NCBI GenBank assembly: GCA_023052935.1
Contig: CM041298.1
Span: 63,358,217 to 63,422,216, forward strand
Reading direction: 5' to 3'
DNA from: Piezodorus guildinii
Lineage: Eukaryota > Arthropoda > Insecta > Hemiptera > Pentatomidae
DNA length: 64,000 nt
The stretch's first letter is position 1; each line of letters begins with the position of its first letter. This document shows, piece by piece, positions 60,800 to 64,000 of this stretch. The position numbers and the translations under genes were made by a program. Below the pieces are notes generated by a model. That model was not told where the DNA came from, did no database searches, and saw only the letters and a list, made by a program, of their open reading frames with translations.

Positions 60800-62260
60800 T
60801 ATTTATTACTTTCACTTACCTATATGTGTAATATATAGTAAAGGATTTGTTTGATGAATATTAGGCCGTTACCAAAGTAGTCTTGGATATTTTTTTTTTT
60901 TTTTTTCGTAGGCGTAAACCACATGGATCATTTTCGCCTTAGATCACTTTGATAAATGGATTAAATATTATAGTCTATTGGACAAGTCGGTCTGTCGTAG
61001 GAAGTCAAAAAGTTTTGCAGTTGTCTGTATGTTGTCTTGTAAAACGGTTGGTAAGTCAGTGTCAATTACAATATGTGCTCTGTGATTATCATAAGCCCTA
61101 CACTCTGTCAAAATGTGTTTAACAGTGATTGGGCAACCGCATGTCGGGCAGTCCGTAGGAGGTTCCCGTGCCATGAGATGTCCGTGAGTAAGTTGGGTGT
61201 GTCCAATACGCCGGCGCGCCAGGATAACCTCTTCCCTTCGCTTTTGTCGTAGGGACGAATGCCAATGGGAGATGTCCCTTCTTATTTCCCTTAATTTGTT
61301 GTCAGTAGTGTCATGCCAAATCTGTCCCCACTTCGACCGAATCCGCTGCTTGATGATAGAAACATACTCGCCAACAGGCACCCCAGTAAAGGGAATGCCA
61401 TCTGTTATTACTTCTTTGGCTGCACGATCTGCGAGTTCATTGCCAACTATACCGCAGTGGCTCGGTACCCAGACGAAAAAAACTGAATTATTGGAAACTA
61501 TTATGGACTGCAATGATAATAGAATATTTTGAATAAGAGAGTCGGTAGAGAAAAGGCGCTTCAAGCTGAGCAGGGCCGATAAGGAGTCTGTGCAAATAAT
61601 CCTGGTTGTTTTGGTAGGATGAATAACATTTAAACTTTTATAAATTCCAACTAGTTCCGCGGTATAGTTGCTACAGAGTGGAGAAAGGGAAAATAGATGT
61701 TGTCTGCCCTCACACACGACCGATGCTCCCACACCTCTTAGGAACTCTTTGAGCCATCAGTATATACGTAATCAGCAACACCGTGTCTATCTTGAAGTTA
61801 TATTTATATTATTGAAGATATTTTTTTTTAAAAATTTATTTAATTTCCAGACTTAGCATCGTTTCAGCCTCTAGGGCCATTTTCAAGACTCTGTAATCAA
61901 TTAAAGTTTTTATGGCATTTATACATTTTTAACATCTAATAAAAAAAAAAAAAAAAATTAATAGGCTTTAATATCATGTAGGTTTAATTCTGATTAAAGT
62001 AGTCCGACAGGACCTTTTTTTTTTTAATTTAAATTTTCTACCTCTAAAGTACCTTTTATTTTATAGATTCAGAAAAAAATACTTAATTGGTATTGCTATA
62101 TTATTTAATCAAAATCACATGTTTCCAACGAAAATAAATAAACTTTTTATTTAAATTAACTTTAAAATTTAAGTTTATTTAATAATTCTTTAATTGATTT
62201 TAAGAGGCTGGGGTAAGTGAAAATGTTGTGTTGCCCGCACCAGACTTTTCTAAATTATTG
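60800..62260 (+). repeat. Family X copy, split by a LINE
   Basis: 60800-60850 is the X start (TTACTTTCACTTACCTATAT) and about 61955-62255 the later part (GCTTTAATATCATGTAGGTT; TAGTCCGACAGGACC; TGTGTTGCCCGCACCAGA). The LINE 60890-61810 lies between. Confidence 0.7.
60890..61810 (-). mobile_element. LINE 3' fragment with RNase H and zinc knuckle, nearly intact
   Basis: T run at 60890-60906 is the poly(A) of a minus copy. Reading starts RHGVADYVYTDGSK near 61790, shifts frame near 61745, then 254 codons stay open (61732-60968). RNase H acids: Asp of YTDGSK, Glu of YTAELVGI, Asp of IICTDSLSAL, Asp of GNELADRAAKEV, all present. A CCHC-type knuckle CPTCGCPITVKHILTEC follows. Only one frameshift is seen, so it is the youngest RNase H LINE here, though 5'-truncated. 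Confidence 0.9.
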
Positions 62261-62286
62261 CAATTTTTCCATGACTTTTAAAAATA

Positions 62287-62423
62287 GGGGTACTCACTAC
62301 ATTTGCTATAGCATGCTATTTGTGTTATTTTGCTAAACCCGTCGAGTTTCTACAGATATTTCCTGTATAAAATTGATGGGTTTAGCACAAATAGCACGCT
62401 ATAGCAAACGTAGTGAGTACCCC
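62287..62423. mobile_element. Palindromic MITE, copy 1
   Basis: GGGGTACTCACTACATTTGC opens and GCAAACGTAGTGAGTACCCC closes; about 55 bp at each side pair, round a 30-bp loop (GAGTTTCTACAGATATTTCC). 137 bp, no ORF. Confidence 0.88.
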
Positions 62424-62430
62424 TAATATA

Positions 62431-62566
62431 GAGGTACTCACTACGTTTGCTATAGCACATTTTTTGTGCTATTTTGCTAAACCCACAAAGTTTCTACAGT
62501 ACCCTGCTCGGCAGGTTTAGCAAGATAGCACAAAAAATGTGCTGTAGCAAACGTAGTGAGTACCCC
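62431..62566. mobile_element. Palindromic MITE, copy 2
   Basis: GAGGTACTCACTACGTTTGC to GCAAACGTAGTGAGTACCCC, arms as in copy 1, loop partly different (TACCCTGCTCGGCAGG). Only seven bases from copy 1. Confidence 0.88.
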
Positions 62567-62573
62567 TATATTA

Positions 62574-62712
62574 GGGATACTTACTCCGTTTGCTGTAGCA
62601 TGCTATTTGTGCTATTGTGCTAAACCCATCAATTTTATACAGGAAATAACTGTAGAAACTCGACGGGTTTAGCAAAATAGCACAAATAGCATGCTATAGC
62701 AAACGTAGTGTG
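62574..62712. mobile_element. Palindromic MITE, copy 3, right end lost
   Basis: GGGATACTTACTCCGTTTGC start; loop in the opposite direction to copy 1 (TCAATTTTATACAGGAAATA). Its last bases GTAGTGTGTAATAACC fuse into a family X copy. Confidence 0.85.
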
Positions 62713-62788
62713 TAATAACCAAGTCCCGCAAAAAGGTGTGTGCGTGTGTCTGTCTTGTGTGTCCGTGTCTGCGCGCGCGCGTGAGTGT

Positions 62789-62851
<63 letters not shown>

Positions 62852-63612
62852 GTTACTCCCGAGCGGAAACGAAAAGTCCTATGAAACTGAAATTTCATAT
62901 TTAAGACAACTATACGCCCGAGACGTGACAAAACTTGTTTCATCAAAATGAGCTTACCAGAAGAGGCACTTTATACCATGCATTTTGCACCTTTTTTCGA
63001 TTTTCTCGAACACGGTTCCGACGATTTTGATTAAACTCGCTTTGTCGATGTAAAATTGAACAGGCTTTAATATTAAGTAGGTTTCATTCTGATTAAAATA
63101 GTCTGACAGGGATTAAATGCCGATGTTTTAAATTTTCTTCTTCTAAAGTATCTTTAATTTTGTAGATTCTATAAAAATAACCATATTATCTTGTTAGCAT
63201 TGATAAATAACAGCTAAATATGCATGTTGAGCGAATTTGAAAAACAACTAAAGGAAAAAAAATGAAAAAAATATTTTTTTAATGCAATTGTCTGCTTTTT
63301 AACTTAAGAACAGTAATACGTGTATAATATACCGTTGGAAAGCTAAAGATTTTATAAAAAATATTATCTCATACACAAGTTTTTAAAATTTAATAGAGAG
63401 TGATGAAAAGCCGATAAAACTAAGTGATTATTTTAGATAATAATATAATAGATTTTTTAATTTTTTAAAACACACGTTTCTATAGAAATTCCATTTAACT
63501 AATTCTTTAATGGTTTCAATCATTTTTATCTCTTACTGTATTTGAAAATTCTTTAATCGATTCTAAAAACGGAGGTAAGTGAAAGTCGTGTGTTGACCGC
63601 ACCAGATTTTTT
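62713..63612 (+). repeat. Family X copy, 5' end lost, otherwise complete
   Basis: From ACCAAGTCCCGCAAAAAGG, a TG microsatellite, GACAACTATACGCCCGAGAC, GGCACTTTATACCATGCATT, TTGGAAAGCTAAAGATTTTA to GGAGGTAAGTGAAAGTCGTG then CGCACCAGATTTTTT. Closest match to the copy at 3228-4153. Confidence 0.88.
62787..62848. repeat. (TG)n microsatellite inside family X
   Basis: About 30 TG units with a TATG interruption. The long cysteine- or histidine-thymine-coded ORFs here are artefacts. Confidence 0.9.
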
Positions 63613-63641
63613 CAATTGGGTTAGATTCAGTATAGATTTAA

Positions 63642-63786
63642 GGGGTACTCACTACGTTTGCTATAGCATGCTATTTGTGCTATTGTGCTAAACCCATCAA
63701 TTTTATACAGGAAATAACTGTAGAAACTCGACGGGTTTAGCAAAATATCACAAATAGCATGCTATAGCAAACGTAGTGAGTGCCCC
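63642..63786. mobile_element. Palindromic MITE, copy 4, with 5-bp flanking repeat
   Basis: GGGGTACTCACTACGTTTGC to GCAAACGTAGTGAGTGCCCC, 145 bp, loop as copy 3. TTTAA lies on both sides; depending on where the element is taken to end, this can be a 5-bp TTTAA or a 3-bp TTA target duplication. Confidence 0.88.
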
Positions 63787-64000
63787 TTTAATACCATGTT
63801 CTGGATTTAATACCATTATGCTATTTCCTTTAGTACCTTGTCGAAATCGAATTTCAATTCATAAGCCCTGAGGACAAGAAAAATAAATTTATAATAAATA
63901 TTTAGAAGAGGAAAGGTTGTAATCTTCTTCTTCATGGCCGTACATTGAAGTTTATTACAATAAATAATTAACCAAAAATAGGAATGAAACAATAAAATGA

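Noticed and set aside
61197..61532. 111-codon plus ORF
   Set aside because: Antisense of the RNase H LINE frame.
62287..62712. CRISPR-like or satellite array
   Set aside because: Only three units, each an independent palindrome with different or inverted loops, plus a fourth copy elsewhere. These are MITE insertions in a eukaryotic genome.
62635..62951. ORFs on both strands through the TG tract
   Set aside because: Simple-repeat translation (Cys-Val or Thr-His runs); family X is non-coding.

Overview
The window is nuclear DNA from an arthropod, most probably an insect. It is A+T-rich and has spliceosomal introns with GT...AG ends. It carries a beaten-path (beat) family gene, a family known from insects and other arthropods, and many mariner, hAT, tRNA-SINE and non-LTR elements. 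I cannot place the order or species from sequence alone. There is nothing prokaryotic: no operons, ribosome-binding sites or CRISPR array.

Two host genes are supported, and they converge tail to tail. (1) On the plus strand, 42-13447 holds the last nine coding exons of the PP2A scaffold A subunit (PR65, 426 codons; the 5' part lies left of the window). All nine splice in frame and follow the human protein closely. The introns hold LINE fragments, a full-length dead mariner, a mariner-derived foldback and a hAT remnant. (2) On the minus strand, 60310 down to 36643 holds three exons of a beat-family immunoglobulin gene, with introns of 16.3 and 6.8 kb. A probable fourth, terminal exon at 18972-18860 encodes a hydrophobic, GPI-signal-like tail and is followed by AATAAA. 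The 5' exons lie right of the window.

Almost everything else recognisable is mobile DNA. 13.5-18.7 kb: PP2A 3' UTR and a LINE fragment. 20-27 kb: SINEs, a LINE and old repeat copies. 27.2-32 kb: a nested graveyard of minus-strand non-LTR retrotransposons. 32-36 kb: mostly unassigned AT-rich DNA with two SINEs. 39.7-42.8 kb: a deleted Ty3/gypsy-like LTR element within TA microsatellites, then a fragment of an R2-type LINE flanked by inverted copies of its own 3' end. 44-64 kb: the large beat intron and upstream DNA, dominated by an unclassified ~0.9 kb repeat, here called family X, with about 14 copies or fragments, several split by later LINE, SINE or MITE insertions.

The best candidates for undescribed biology are family X (no ORF, terminal motif AGGTAAGTGAAAGT and its inverse), a cluster of four near-perfect ~140-bp palindromic elements at 62.3-63.8 kb, possible alternative C-termini of PP2A-A, and the distant beat terminal exon. 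No complete active transposon is seen; all element ORFs recognised are truncated, frameshifted or lack catalytic residues.
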